DNA of 64,000 nucleotides, from assembly GCA_003762875.1 (NCBI GenBank), contig RIBL01000007.1:1-64000 (forward strand), in the 5' to 3' direction. The translations under genes and the position numbers were made by a program. Source of the stretch: Muribaculaceae bacterium Isolate-110 (HZI). Its GTDB lineage: Bacteria > Bacteroidota > Bacteroidia > Bacteroidales > Muribaculaceae. Of the stretch, positions 56,048-64,000 are shown piece after piece; the first letter of the stretch is position 1; each line of letters starts with the position of its first letter. The notes beneath the pieces are model-generated. The model saw nothing but the letters and a program-made list of their open reading frames with translations, had not been told where the DNA came from and searched no databases.

Positions 56048-56692
56048 TTAGGACTTCTTTCTGAGTGCGGATACAGTCTCATTAAGCGTGTCAAGCAGGA
56101 GCCGTGTATATGCTATCGGGTCATGGGCATTGATTATCGAGCCGCTCACAGCTACGCCATTGATGCCTGTGGACATGAGAGCCGGGATGTCTTCCACGCC
56201 TATGCCGCCTATGGCAACGATGGGCAGAAGCATGTCGGCGTCGCGGACGGTTTTGACTATATCGGCATATCCTTCTGTTCCAAGTACGGGCGACAGGTTG
56301 GCTTTAGTTGTCGTGAAACGGTATGGACCGAGACCTACATAATCAACATCTCGTCCTTTATATTTCAGTATGTCTTCGGCTGTGTTGGCGGTTATGCCTA
56401 TGATAGCCTCCGCGCCCATAGTTTCGCGGGCCTGGAGAGGGTCCATGTCGTTTTTGCCGAGATGCACGCCGTGCACACCCATTTCCATAGCCAGCTCTAC
56501 GCGGTCGTCAAACACAAGAAACGCTTCATGCTCCTTGCACAAAGGTATTATCTCGAGAGCTGTCTGGCGAAATTCTTCATCAGAAGCATCCTTGAGCCGC
56601 AACTGTATCCATTTGCAGCCGCCTTCGAGCACCATCTGCACCTCCTCTGCAATGCTGTATCGGTCGCTCGGGTGTGTTATGAACATTAACAT
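56048..56692 (-). CDS. thiE: Thiamine-phosphate synthase
   Basis: Couples HMP-PP and thiazole phosphate to thiamine phosphate. The 214-residue protein has VLEGGCKWIQLRLKD, the HLGKNDMDP block, ADYVGLGPYRFTTTK-type pyrophosphate loop and the VAIGGIGVEDIPALM block, all expected of ThiE. A second ThiE/TenI-like gene precedes it; of the two this one looks like the real synthase. Confidence 0.92.
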   Translation of the reverse strand: MLMFITHPSDRYSIAEEVQMVLEGGCKWIQLRLKDASDEEFRQTALEIIPLCKEHEAFLVFDDRVELAMEMGVHGVHLGKNDMDPLQARETMGAEAIIGITANTAEDILKYKGRDVDYVGLGPYRFTTTKANLSPVLGTEGYADIVKTVRDADMLLPIVAIGGIGVEDIPALMSTGINGVAVSGSIINAHDPIAYTRLLLDTLNETVSALRKKS

Positions 56693-56706
56693 ATTGATGA
56701 TTCTTT

Positions 56707-57312
56707 TTATTGATTGTAGTGTGATATGTTGCAGACTACGCAGTGCGAAGCAAAGTCGGCTACTTGCTCACATGTGCCTTCCCATGGGATTGCGCCAAGC
56801 ATGGCATGACCGCTAAAACGGTAACAGTCAAGCATAGGGAAATGTTCGGGGCTTATGCCTCCTAACGCTATCACGGGGATTTCGCATTTATCAAGCGAGC
56901 TGAGTGTATCGGGTGTGAAGGCAGCCTGATAGCCACTCTTTGATATGCTGTCGAATATCGGACTGAGAGTCACATAACTCATGCTGTCGGCCTCTGCGAT
57001 CTCGTCAATCGAGTGGCATGAACGACTGAGCGGCCCGGAATATAAGGCAGGAGCGGCCGGACATCGGTGATTGAGGTGTAGCCCTCCGAGATTGAAGTCG
57101 CAGGTCAGATCGAAATGACCGTGTAACACAAGCCTGTCGTGGTATCGCTGGGATACACTCTCGATGAGATCGCGCATTTCAACACGTGACGCATCAGGAT
57201 GACGCAGGTGTACACGATACCATCCGGCCCGTAGTAGAGCTTCTATCTTACACCCTTCATCTGCGACCGGCTGTTCAGGGGTGATAGCTATGAGATGTCG
57301 GGCATCAGCCAC
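56707..57312 (-). CDS. ThiE/TenI-like protein, probable thiazole tautomerase
   Basis: A 201-residue ThiE-fold protein that keeps the barrel pattern (GWYRVHLRHPDAS, LHGHFDL, GGLHLNHR, YVTLSPIFDSISK, VIALGGISPEHF) but diverges in the pyrophosphate-binding positions. By family and by its place between thiS and thiE it is probably TenI, which aromatises the thiazole phosphate. It overlaps thiS by eight bases. Confidence 0.85.
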   Translation of the reverse strand: MADARHLIAITPEQPVADEGCKIEALLRAGWYRVHLRHPDASRVEMRDLIESVSQRYHDRLVLHGHFDLTCDFNLGGLHLNHRCPAAPALYSGPLSRSCHSIDEIAEADSMSYVTLSPIFDSISKSGYQAAFTPDTLSSLDKCEIPVIALGGISPEHFPMLDCYRFSGHAMLGAIPWEGTCEQVADFASHCVVCNISHYNQ

Positions 57313-57505
57313 CGTAAAATGCCTTAATGATTACTATTTTGTCTCCTTCGCTCAATGGTGTCGACTGACGTCTGCCGGCGGGTATGACCGTTCCGTTAAG
57401 AGCTGTGGCAATACCTGAGAGCTTAATCTCTTTGGCTGCGAGCGCATCGCTGAGCATCGAGCCCGAGGGGAGTGTGAGGGGCACGTCGTTGATGGTGATA
57501 TTCAT
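57305..57505 (-). CDS. thiS: Sulfur carrier protein ThiS
   Basis: A 66-residue ubiquitin-like sulfur carrier ending in the essential Gly-Gly (IKAFYGG); ThiF and a sulfurtransferase form the thiocarboxylate on its C terminus. It overlaps thiD by four bases and the TenI-like gene by eight. Confidence 0.95.
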   Translation of the reverse strand: MNITINDVPLTLPSGSMLSDALAAKEIKLSGIATALNGTVIPAGRRQSTPLSEGDKIVIIKAFYGG

Positions 57506-58335
57506 AAGTTTCTGAATGTTGACGGATTGAAATTCTTGAGTCTGCGCGGAGAGAAGAAATGATTGACAGGACCGTGCCCTTTGCCGGTGGTGACAAACGC
57601 TCCGGCTTCGAGAGCACGCGTGATATATAGCTTGGCAGCATTGACAGCCTCGGTGAGATTGTATCCCAAGGCGAGATATGACGCTATGGCTGACGAGAGT
57701 GTGCAGCCGGTCCCGTGTGTGTTGGTCGTGTCGATGGCATCGGCCCGCAGCTCAATACGTTTTTCGCAGTTGTCGAGATAGAGAATGTCGGTCTTGAAAT
57801 CGCTGTCAGATGTGTCGCCCCCTTTGAGCAATATGTTGCGGCATCCCATGTCGGAGAATGCTGCGGCCTGACGGTCGGGGTCGTCCTCGTCGGTGAGAGC
57901 GGCCGCTTCGCTTTTGTTGGGCGTTATTAGCGTCGATAGCGGGAATATTTCGCGTGTAATCAATGCTATCGCATCTTCGCTAAGCAGACGTGAACCGGAT
58001 GTCGATACCATCACCGGATCGATCACGAGATTGTTGATGTGGTAATGTTTCAGCCGTTCCGCAACTGCTCCTGCTACCTCGGCATTACACAGCATGCCGG
58101 TCTTTACGGCCATCGGAGGGATATCCTCCATGACCATATCAATCTGGTCGGTCACGATGGACGGAGATGCGGGCATGATTGAGCGCACCCCGGTGGTGTT
58201 CTGGGCTGTGAGTGAGGTTATCGCCGTCATGGCATAGCATCCGAGGGCCGAAATCGTCTTGATGTCGGCCTGTATGCCCGCTCCCCCCGAGGGGTCGCTT
58301 CCGGCTATTGAAAGTACGGTGAAATATTTTCTCAT
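57502..58335 (-). CDS. thiD: Hydroxymethylpyrimidine/phosphomethylpyrimidine kinase
   Basis: Phosphorylates HMP and HMP-P in thiamine synthesis. I use ATG 58335 (277 residues); 17 in-frame upstream codons overlap the end of the riboswitch leader. Motifs: VLSIAGSDPSGGAGIQADIKT, the VIDPVMVSTSG anion block and NTHGTGCTLSSAIASYLA with catalytic Asp/Cys region. First gene of the operon and directly under the TPP riboswitch. Confidence 0.95.
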   Translation of the reverse strand: MRKYFTVLSIAGSDPSGGAGIQADIKTISALGCYAMTAITSLTAQNTTGVRSIMPASPSIVTDQIDMVMEDIPPMAVKTGMLCNAEVAGAVAERLKHYHINNLVIDPVMVSTSGSRLLSEDAIALITREIFPLSTLITPNKSEAAALTDEDDPDRQAAAFSDMGCRNILLKGGDTSDSDFKTDILYLDNCEKRIELRADAIDTTNTHGTGCTLSSAIASYLALGYNLTEAVNAAKLYITRALEAGAFVTTGKGHGPVNHFFSPRRLKNFNPSTFRNL

Positions 58336-58404
58336 CGCATTGTGTATCTTTGTATTACGTGTTAGACAAAGCGATGAGCGGGCCAAGGTTTGGCCGGGGA
58401 AAAT

Positions 58405-58494
58405 CTGAGTCCAATCCCTTCGGCGGTACTAACCGCATCAGGTTCAGAGGGTATCATCTCAGCCGACTTGTTGAAACGCGGCACCCCTTTGTCT
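58405..58494 (-). promoter_or_regulatory. TPP riboswitch (THI element)
   Basis: On the minus strand the core reads from AAAGGGGTGCCGCG, through GGCTGAGATGATACCC, to GAACCTGATGCGGTTAGTACC and GCCGAAGGGATTGGA, the conserved THI-box sequence. It lies between the thi promoter and thiD and should reduce thi expression when thiamine pyrophosphate is high. Confidence 0.97.
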
Positions 58495-58496
58495 CT

Positions 58497-58529
58497 GCAA
58501 AGTTACTTCTTTATCTCTATTAATGCAAA
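58497..58529 (-). promoter_or_regulatory. Promoter of the thi operon
   Basis: Minus strand TTTG at 58529-58526, 20 bp, TAACTTTGC at 58505-58497, right before the riboswitch. The -33 part lies inside the 3' end of the MATE gene. Confidence 0.85.
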
Positions 58530-59824
58530 AAAATCTTTCTTTTGACGCGATTTATGCATATATGAAGCACCACTCCGCGCGATAGCAGATAACAGATGAA
58601 TGCTATCCAAATGCCATGGTTGCCGATGTGGGGATAGAGCAGAAAATATAATGTGAAGTAGAGTACAGTCGACAAGGCCATTGAGAGGAGCATCTCGTGG
58701 GTGCGTGTGATGCCGATATAGACGCCGTCCCATGTAAATGCAAGAAATCCCGTGATAGGGATGAGTATTACCCAATGGAAATATTCACGCGAAGCTGCGA
58801 CAACGTTTGCGTCACCGCTCAACAGTTGCATGATCCATTTACCACAAATGAAATATATTGCGGTAAATATTACAGCGACCCACAGCCCCCATCTGAGCAG
58901 GGCACGTATGGCGGTGTCAAGCCGGTTACGGTCTGACGCGCCGAGACAGTTGCCGCATATTGCCTCGCCGGCAAAGGCAAAACCGTCCATGAAATAAGAA
59001 AACAGTACAAAAAACTGCATCAGCAGTGTGTTGACGGCCAGTGTCACCGTGCCTTGTTCGGAACCTGCGCGCGTAAACCATACCGTCACGGCTATGAGGC
59101 AACATGTGCGCAGGAATATGTCGGCATTGACCGAGAAGAACCGCCGGAGTGCGCCGTGCCGGAATATCTGTCGAGGAGAAGTGACCGTCGGATCATATTT
59201 GCGTGCGACAATCACTACAAAAGCTATGACGCCGAGCCATTGGGCTGATAATGTGCCGATAGCCACACCCTCGACTTTGAGATTGAATACATAGACCAGC
59301 ACGAGGCTTACGACAATATTGCTGATATTTATTATGAATGAGACCCACATGGGAGATTTGGGATTTTTGCGGCCGAGACTCCATCCCGACAGCGTGTAGG
59401 TGCACAGCACAGCCGGTGCACCCCATACAAGTATGGCAAAATATCTCTGCGCCATTGCTCTCACATGAGGCTCGACCTCCATTACAGCAAAGGCTATCCG
59501 TCCTATAAGTGGTGAAAATATTATTATGAGCACAGATGCTCCTAACGCTACTGCCGTGCCCCGCGCAAGCACCAGGTTGAGCTCTGATTCATCAGATGCC
59601 CCGTGGGCCTGGGCCGACATTCCGCTTGTGCCCATGCGGAGGAAGGCAAAGAGCCAGTATATCATATTGAATATGGTGCCTCCGACCGCTATCGCAGCTA
59701 TGTAGGATGCGTCACCCATATGGCCGACAATAGCGACGTCCATCAATGCCAGCAGCGGTGTGGTGATGTTGGTTATGATTGACGGAATGGCTAACGATAG
59801 TATTTCTCTGTTGATGGTCTTCAA
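58520..59824 (-). CDS. MATE family efflux transporter (DinF-like)
   Basis: A 434-residue membrane antiporter with twelve predicted hydrophobic segments; the start EILSLAIPSIITNITTPLLALMDVAIVGHMG is the MATE signature, and the two halves show internal similarity. MATE proteins expel cationic compounds with Na+ or H+. Its position immediately upstream of the thi promoter on the same strand is probably incidental, though MATE proteins near vitamin genes can carry precursors (inference, weak). Confidence 0.9.
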   Translation of the reverse strand: MKTINREILSLAIPSIITNITTPLLALMDVAIVGHMGDASYIAAIAVGGTIFNMIYWLFAFLRMGTSGMSAQAHGASDESELNLVLARGTAVALGASVLIIIFSPLIGRIAFAVMEVEPHVRAMAQRYFAILVWGAPAVLCTYTLSGWSLGRKNPKSPMWVSFIINISNIVVSLVLVYVFNLKVEGVAIGTLSAQWLGVIAFVVIVARKYDPTVTSPRQIFRHGALRRFFSVNADIFLRTCCLIAVTVWFTRAGSEQGTVTLAVNTLLMQFFVLFSYFMDGFAFAGEAICGNCLGASDRNRLDTAIRALLRWGLWVAVIFTAIYFICGKWIMQLLSGDANVVAASREYFHWVILIPITGFLAFTWDGVYIGITRTHEMLLSMALSTVLYFTLYFLLYPHIGNHGIWIAFICYLLSRGVVLHICINRVKRKIFLH

Positions 59825-59859
59825 TTAGTGGATTTTTATTTTTGCCTACCAGGATTTTC

Positions 59860-60321
59860 TCATCTGAGTTTACGCCATTTGGTTTTGGGGCGAATCATGC
59901 GATCGACAGCGCGACGCATGCGGCGCGATACTCGCGGTGTGATTCCTGTTGTATCATCCTCGGCAGATTGGGGTTCGGTTTTGTTAACGGTTTTCTTTGT
60001 AGGTTTATTGTCGGCAGCCGGTGACGTGGCATTATCGGTGGCTTGATTTTCGGGCTCTGACTGTTTTCTGCGTGCGCGGGTGCGAGCTTTGGCCGAACGG
60101 ATCATGGCGAGTTCTATCTCGAAACGCAACATCCCAAACACCATCACACAGTCAGGCGTGAGGTTGCGGTCATATGTGTCTCGGTTGCCGTCAAGATAAC
60201 TGTCGAGTGCGGCAAGCATGGCTTCGCGCTTGGTCTTGTTTGTGACAACGAGATAGATGCGTTTTACAAACCGATCATAGGCTTTCTGAGATACGGGACG
60301 GAGAATGGCTGACTTTTTCAT
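59860..60321 (-). CDS. Small basic hypothetical protein
   Basis: A 153-residue, strongly basic protein of unknown family. Residues 1-80 look helical (KAYDRFVKRIYLVVTNKTKREAM) and could form a small domain; 80-130 are a low-complexity Ala/Thr/Lys/Pro linker; the C-terminal end (RRMRRAVDRMIRPKTKWRKLR) is very basic, suggesting nucleic-acid or membrane-surface binding. It has its own promoter with a 19-bp element identical to that upstream of the 11.5-kb ATPase gene, so the two may be co-regulated. Confidence 0.65.
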   Translation of the reverse strand: MKKSAILRPVSQKAYDRFVKRIYLVVTNKTKREAMLAALDSYLDGNRDTYDRNLTPDCVMVFGMLRFEIELAMIRSAKARTRARRKQSEPENQATDNATSPAADNKPTKKTVNKTEPQSAEDDTTGITPRVSRRMRRAVDRMIRPKTKWRKLR

Positions 60322-60348
60322 AACAAATGCGGTGATAAAATTTATACC

Positions 60349-60393
60349 GCAAAGTTACCAAGCGAGATGCCGTAAAAGGTGCGATAATGTCGC
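60349..60393 (-). promoter_or_regulatory. Promoter with GCGA-N5-TCGC element
   Basis: Minus strand -7 box TAACTTTGC at 60357-60349; 17 bases upstream lies the 19-bp element at 60375-60393, identical to 12742-12760, overlapping the -33 region. Similarity extends a few bases beyond. Confidence 0.75.
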
Positions 60394-60419
60394 GTAGCGA
60401 GTGTCTGAAATGAAAAAAT

Positions 60420-60462
60420 CATGCCGGAAAAATCATCCGTTCAGCGATAATTCTCCGGCATG
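60420..60462 (-). terminator. Terminator after the OPT transporter gene
   Basis: CATGCCGGA (60420-60428) pairs perfectly with TCCGGCATG (60454-60462) and a T-run follows on the minus strand, 18 bp past the stop codon. Confidence 0.75.
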
Positions 60463-60480
60463 AGTTTTTTAATGCTTATA

Positions 60481-62466
60481 TCAGAGTTTCTTGGCTCTCA
60501 TCGAATCCCATATCAGGTAGATGATAAGCAAGGCATATGCAGCCAGACCGCTCCACTGAGTAGCGATGGCCGACATGGGGTTGATATATTCAAATCCGAG
60601 GAATCGGGTGAGTGCTGCAAATACACCAAATAACGCACCACCGGCAATAAGGCCCGAGGAGATGAGCGTGCCGCGGTCGGCACGTGCACTGTTGACACTT
60701 TTGTCCTTGGAACGGCTACCGATAAACCATGCTACAGCTCCACCGACCAACAGCGGGGTGTTGAGCTGGAGAGGGATGAACATGCCGAGGCAGAAGGCGA
60801 GTGCCGGCACTCCGAGCCAATTGAGAAGCAGTGCGAGAATGGCTCCTACCATGTAGAGTATCCAGGGCGTGTCGCCACCCATCATGAGAGGCTCGATGAC
60901 CTTGGCCATGGCGTTGGCCTGAGGAGCAACGAGTGCATTTTCACCGGTGAATCCATACACCTGGTTGAGCAGAAGTATTACGCCGCCGACTGTTGCAGCA
61001 GAGACGAGTGTGCCGAGAAATTTCCATGACTCCTGTTTCTTGGGCGTTGAGCCGAGCCAGTAGCCAACCTTGAGGTCGGTCACGAAGCCGCCGGCCATCG
61101 AGAGGGCTGTACATACCACACCGCCGATAACCATAGAGGCTACAATGCCAGAGGTGCCGTTGAGACCGATGCCGACAAAGATTGCCGAAGCGATGATGAG
61201 GGTCATGAGTGTCATGCCCGATACAGGGTTGGAGCCTACGATAGCGATGGCATTGGCTGCCACTGTGGTAAACAGGAATGCAATCACTGTGACAACCACC
61301 CATGCGACGAGTGCCTGCCAGAATGTGTTGATGACACCAAGCCAGAAGAACAGGAACACCACCACAAGTGCTATGGTTACGAAAAACACGATGTGCTTCA
61401 TGGATATGTCGGTCTGCCAACGGATGGTCTTGGCAGAGGCCGCATTGCCTTTAAGCTCACGTGAAGCAAGTCCGACAGCCTCGCGGATGATGCCCCATGA
61501 TTTCACGATGCCGATGATTCCTGCCATGGCGATGCCTCCGATACCGATGAGTCGCGCATAGTCGGCAAATATCTCGGTCGGTGAGAGGGCTGTGATTTCG
61601 GCAGCTCCATAAGTGCCCATGAGGGGAATGAGCACCCACCATACGAAGACCGAACCGGCAAAGATGATGAATGCATATTTGAGGCCAATGATATAGCCCA
61701 GACCCAGCACGGCGGCAGTGGTGTTGCAGCTCAACACGAGTTTGGTCTTCTCGGCAAGAGTCTGTCCCCATGATGTCGCCATCGTGTTAAGGGTGCTTGC
61801 CCACCAGCCGAATGTCTCCACGAGGTAATCATAAAGACCGCCTATGAGCGATGATATTACAAGAGTCTTGGCCTGTCCGGCATTGGATGATTCCTTGCCG
61901 AGTCCGCTTGCAAGCACTTGGGTGGTAGCAGTGGCTTCGGGGAAAGGATACTTGCCGTGCATATCCTTTACGAAATATTTACGGAAAGGAATGAAGAATA
62001 GGATGCCGAGCACTCCGCCAAGCAGCGAACTGAGAAATATCTGAAAGAAGTTGACGGATATTTCAGGATACTTGGCCTGAAGAATGTAGAGGGCGGGAAG
62101 AGTGAAGATGGCACCAGCCACAATCACTCCGGAGCACGCACCTATCGACTGGATAATCACGTTCTGCCCTAAAGGATTTTGCTTCTTGAGCGCGCCGGAG
62201 AGTCCTACCGCTATAATGGCGATTGGAATGGCGGCTTCAAACACCTGGCCTACTTTGAGTCCGAGATAGGCGGCTGCCGCACTGAATATCACAGCGAGCA
62301 GCAGTCCCATGGTCACGGAGTAGGGAGTGACTTCAGGATAGTCGTGAGCTGGATGCATTATCGGACGATAATGCTCGTCATCACCGAGTTCCCGAAACGC
62401 GTTTTCAGGCATTTCAGCAGGATCTACCTCCTGATATACCACTTCGTCGGTCTGTTTTTGTGTCAT
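60481..62466 (-). CDS. OPT family oligopeptide transporter
   Basis: A 661-residue inner-membrane protein with about 14-16 hydrophobic segments and the OPT-family pattern: a cytosolic acidic start, then VTMGLLLAVIFSAAAAYLGL, several GG-rich loops (ATATTQVLASG) and a C-terminal NWLGVPALAFCLGMFIPLQL block. OPT members move short peptides or metal chelates with protons. It starts 30 bp after lysA and may be transcribed with it. Confidence 0.92.
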   Translation of the reverse strand: MTQKQTDEVVYQEVDPAEMPENAFRELGDDEHYRPIMHPAHDYPEVTPYSVTMGLLLAVIFSAAAAYLGLKVGQVFEAAIPIAIIAVGLSGALKKQNPLGQNVIIQSIGACSGVIVAGAIFTLPALYILQAKYPEISVNFFQIFLSSLLGGVLGILFFIPFRKYFVKDMHGKYPFPEATATTQVLASGLGKESSNAGQAKTLVISSLIGGLYDYLVETFGWWASTLNTMATSWGQTLAEKTKLVLSCNTTAAVLGLGYIIGLKYAFIIFAGSVFVWWVLIPLMGTYGAAEITALSPTEIFADYARLIGIGGIAMAGIIGIVKSWGIIREAVGLASRELKGNAASAKTIRWQTDISMKHIVFFVTIALVVVFLFFWLGVINTFWQALVAWVVVTVIAFLFTTVAANAIAIVGSNPVSGMTLMTLIIASAIFVGIGLNGTSGIVASMVIGGVVCTALSMAGGFVTDLKVGYWLGSTPKKQESWKFLGTLVSAATVGGVILLLNQVYGFTGENALVAPQANAMAKVIEPLMMGGDTPWILYMVGAILALLLNWLGVPALAFCLGMFIPLQLNTPLLVGGAVAWFIGSRSKDKSVNSARADRGTLISSGLIAGGALFGVFAALTRFLGFEYINPMSAIATQWSGLAAYALLIIYLIWDSMRAKKL

Positions 62467-62496
62467 AACATTGATGATATTAGATGGTAAGGATGT

Positions 62497-63648
62497 TTAC
62501 TTCTCATAGAAATATGATGAGGGGAGCTGGCGGCAATTATATTGCGAAGCCATGATTTCACCATATGCACCGGCCGAACGAAGAGCCAGGAAGTCACCGC
62601 GGCGTATGGACGGGAGAAGTTCGTCCTTGCCGAAGCAGTCGGACGATTCGCATATTGGGCCTACGATGTCGTAATGATGTCTCTCACCGTTGGGCGACGA
62701 GATGTTCTCTATGCGGTGGTGGGCATTGTAGAGAGCCGGACGTATCAGGTCGGTCATGCCGGCGTCGACAATTGCAAAACGTTTGGTGGTACCCTCTTTT
62801 ACATAGAGCACTCGGGTGATGAGACTGCCGCACTGCGCCACTACCGATCGGCCGAGCTCAAAGTGAAGTTCCTGGTCGGGACGGAGTCGGAGATGATTGC
62901 GGAATGACTTGAAGTAACCCTCGAAGTCGGGTATTGGATGGCGGTCAGGATCAGCGTAATCTATCCCAAGACCGCCGCCGACGTTGATTGATCTGAAGGT
63001 TACACCTTTGGCCTCCCATTCATCCTGAAGTCTGTTGATGGTCTCGCAGAGCATTACAAAGGGGTCGGTCTCGGTGATCTGAGAGCCGATGTGGAAATGC
63101 AGACCTATGAGATTGACATTCTCGAGGTCGTTGGCTTTCTCTATGAGATGAGGCATCTGCTCGAGGTTTATGCCAAACTTGTTTTCGGCAAGTCCGGTGG
63201 TTATATACTCATGGGTGTGGGCATCGATGTTGGGGTTGATGCGCAGAGCTATATCGGCGGTCTTGCCAAGCGATGCGGCAAGCTCGTTGATGATTTCGAG
63301 CTCGGGCTCAGACTCGACATTGAAACATCCTACGCCATTCTTGAGGGCGAGTATAATCTCGGCATCAGTCTTGCCGACTCCGGCATAAACTATCTGCGAG
63401 CCTTTGAATCCTGCGTCGAGAGCTGCCTGAATCTCTCCGCCGCTCACTGCGTCAACTCCAAGTCCGGCCGCCTGCACATGACGAAGAATGCCTGGATTGG
63501 CATTAGCCTTCATGGCATAGTGCACTTTGAAACGTTCGTCGCGCGAAGTGCGGGCTATTTCTGCCAATGTGCGGTCGAGCAGTGCAAGGTCGTAGAAGTA
63601 AAATGGAGTCGAGAGATCGTTAAATTCAGCAACTGGGAATCGTGTCAT
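62497..63648 (-). CDS. lysA: Diaminopimelate decarboxylase
   Basis: PLP enzyme making lysine from meso-diaminopimelate. The 383-residue protein has the PLP lysine in VHYAMKANANPG, GLHFHIGSQITE, and the dimer-interface/active-site blocks GGGLGIDY and CESSDCFGKDE; a late AYGEIMASQYN block is present. It is preceded 19 bp upstream by the aspartate kinase gene. Confidence 0.95.
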   Translation of the reverse strand: MTRFPVAEFNDLSTPFYFYDLALLDRTLAEIARTSRDERFKVHYAMKANANPGILRHVQAAGLGVDAVSGGEIQAALDAGFKGSQIVYAGVGKTDAEIILALKNGVGCFNVESEPELEIINELAASLGKTADIALRINPNIDAHTHEYITTGLAENKFGINLEQMPHLIEKANDLENVNLIGLHFHIGSQITETDPFVMLCETINRLQDEWEAKGVTFRSINVGGGLGIDYADPDRHPIPDFEGYFKSFRNHLRLRPDQELHFELGRSVVAQCGSLITRVLYVKEGTTKRFAIVDAGMTDLIRPALYNAHHRIENISSPNGERHHYDIVGPICESSDCFGKDELLPSIRRGDFLALRSAGAYGEIMASQYNCRQLPSSYFYEK

Positions 63649-63667
63649 GCTGTATGTCGGATTATTT

Positions 63668-64000
63668 TTAGTTGTTGAACAGTTTTTCGCTCAGACGGTT
63701 GAGTGCTGCAACTTTGTCATCCTTGCGAATGAGGAACGAGATGTTGTAGTTGGAACCGCCATAAGAAATCATGCGCACCGGGATGTCGGCGAGAGCTTCC
63801 ATCGCACGGGCCTCATAGCCGGTGTTGGTCCACTCCATATTGCCTACTACGCATACGATTACCATGTCCTTGTCTACGGTCACGGTGCCGAATTTCTGGA
63901 GTTCGTCGACAATCTCGGGAAGGAAACGCTCCGAGTCGATGGTGAGTGACACACCCACCTCGCTTGTGGCAATCATGTCGATGGGGGTCTTGTATTTTTC
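63668..64000 (-). CDS. lysC: Aspartate kinase, C-terminal part
   Basis: Only the 3' end lies in the window; the N-terminal kinase domain is beyond 64000. The visible 110 residues are tandem ACT domains: KYKTPIDMIATSEVGVSLTID and the block VCVVGNMEWTNTGYEARAM, with ISYGGSNYNISFLI. The family commonly shows lysine/threonine feedback through these domains. It pairs with lysA as a lysine-pathway unit. Confidence 0.85.
   Translation of the reverse strand, partial: EKYKTPIDMIATSEVGVSLTIDSERFLPEIVDELQKFGTVTVDKDMVIVCVVGNMEWTNTGYEARAMEALADIPVRMISYGGSNYNISFLIRKDDKVAALNRLSEKLFNN

Overview
The window reads as chromosome of a gut Bacteroidota bacterium, order Bacteroidales, possibly Muribaculaceae. The evidence is promoters of the Bacteroidota type (TTTG, about 20 bp, TAnnTTTG) in front of many genes, the type IX secretion protein PorQ, a DUF3575 plus OmpA-like cell-surface cluster, a pyruvate carboxylase-B/oxaloacetate decarboxylase alpha-like protein, and anaerobic-lifestyle enzymes (class III NrdDG, ThiH in place of ThiO). 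The family-level call is inference. Most of the window is dense core metabolism, with accessory character at about 11.2-13.1 kb, 36.6-39.6 kb and 48.4-53.4 kb.

Layout, 0-13 kb: aromatic amino acid operon (pheA, aminotransferase, DAHP synthase-chorismate mutase, tyrA), an unrecognised gene, then porQ-cmk-ispH-lipoprotein-thrC, a small unknown, an acyltransferase and an omega-amidase-like gene, all on the plus strand and often overlapping. At 11.2-12.9 kb a perfect 37-bp inverted repeat and two matching 70-bp dyad arrays surround a RepA/RecA-like ATPase with a C-terminal helix-turn-helix, next to tRNA-Arg(CCT). 13.1-17.0 kb (minus): neuB, neuD-like, outer-membrane barrel, mltG, a MerR regulator. 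17.1-27.3 kb (plus): a small acidic lipoprotein, a candidate pseudoknot RNA, a Ca2+-type P-ATPase, alaS, a Dabb protein, nrdDG, mdh.

27.3-36.6 kb: pyrK-pyrD-Y-family polymerase-YolD-like small protein, TPR protein and AraC regulator, oadA-like biotin protein, metallo-hydrolase and rsmG (minus), then a CvfB-like S1 protein (plus). 36.7-48.4 kb (minus): GH36 alpha-galactosidase with an operator-like palindrome on its promoter, a broken membrane-protein gene, S9 peptidase, prs, rluD-PASTA protein-lon, thiH. 48.4-58.5 kb (minus): a TPP-riboswitch thiamine operon thiD-thiS-tenI-thiE-thiG-thiC that ends in a hairpin, then a three-gene envelope cluster separating thiC from thiH. 58.5-64 kb (minus): MATE transporter, a small basic protein, an OPT transporter, lysA and the C-terminal end of an aspartate kinase cut by the window edge.

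The most interesting signals are (1) a 19-bp promoter element containing GCGA-N5-TCGC shared by two distant genes, the 11.5-kb ATPase and the 59.9-kb small basic protein, at almost the same distance from the -7 box; (2) symmetric GTGAGAC heptamer arrays bracketing that ATPase; (3) an H-type pseudoknot RNA candidate between the lipoprotein and the P-type ATPase; and (4) a four-fold repeated beta-barrel protein inside the split thiamine region.
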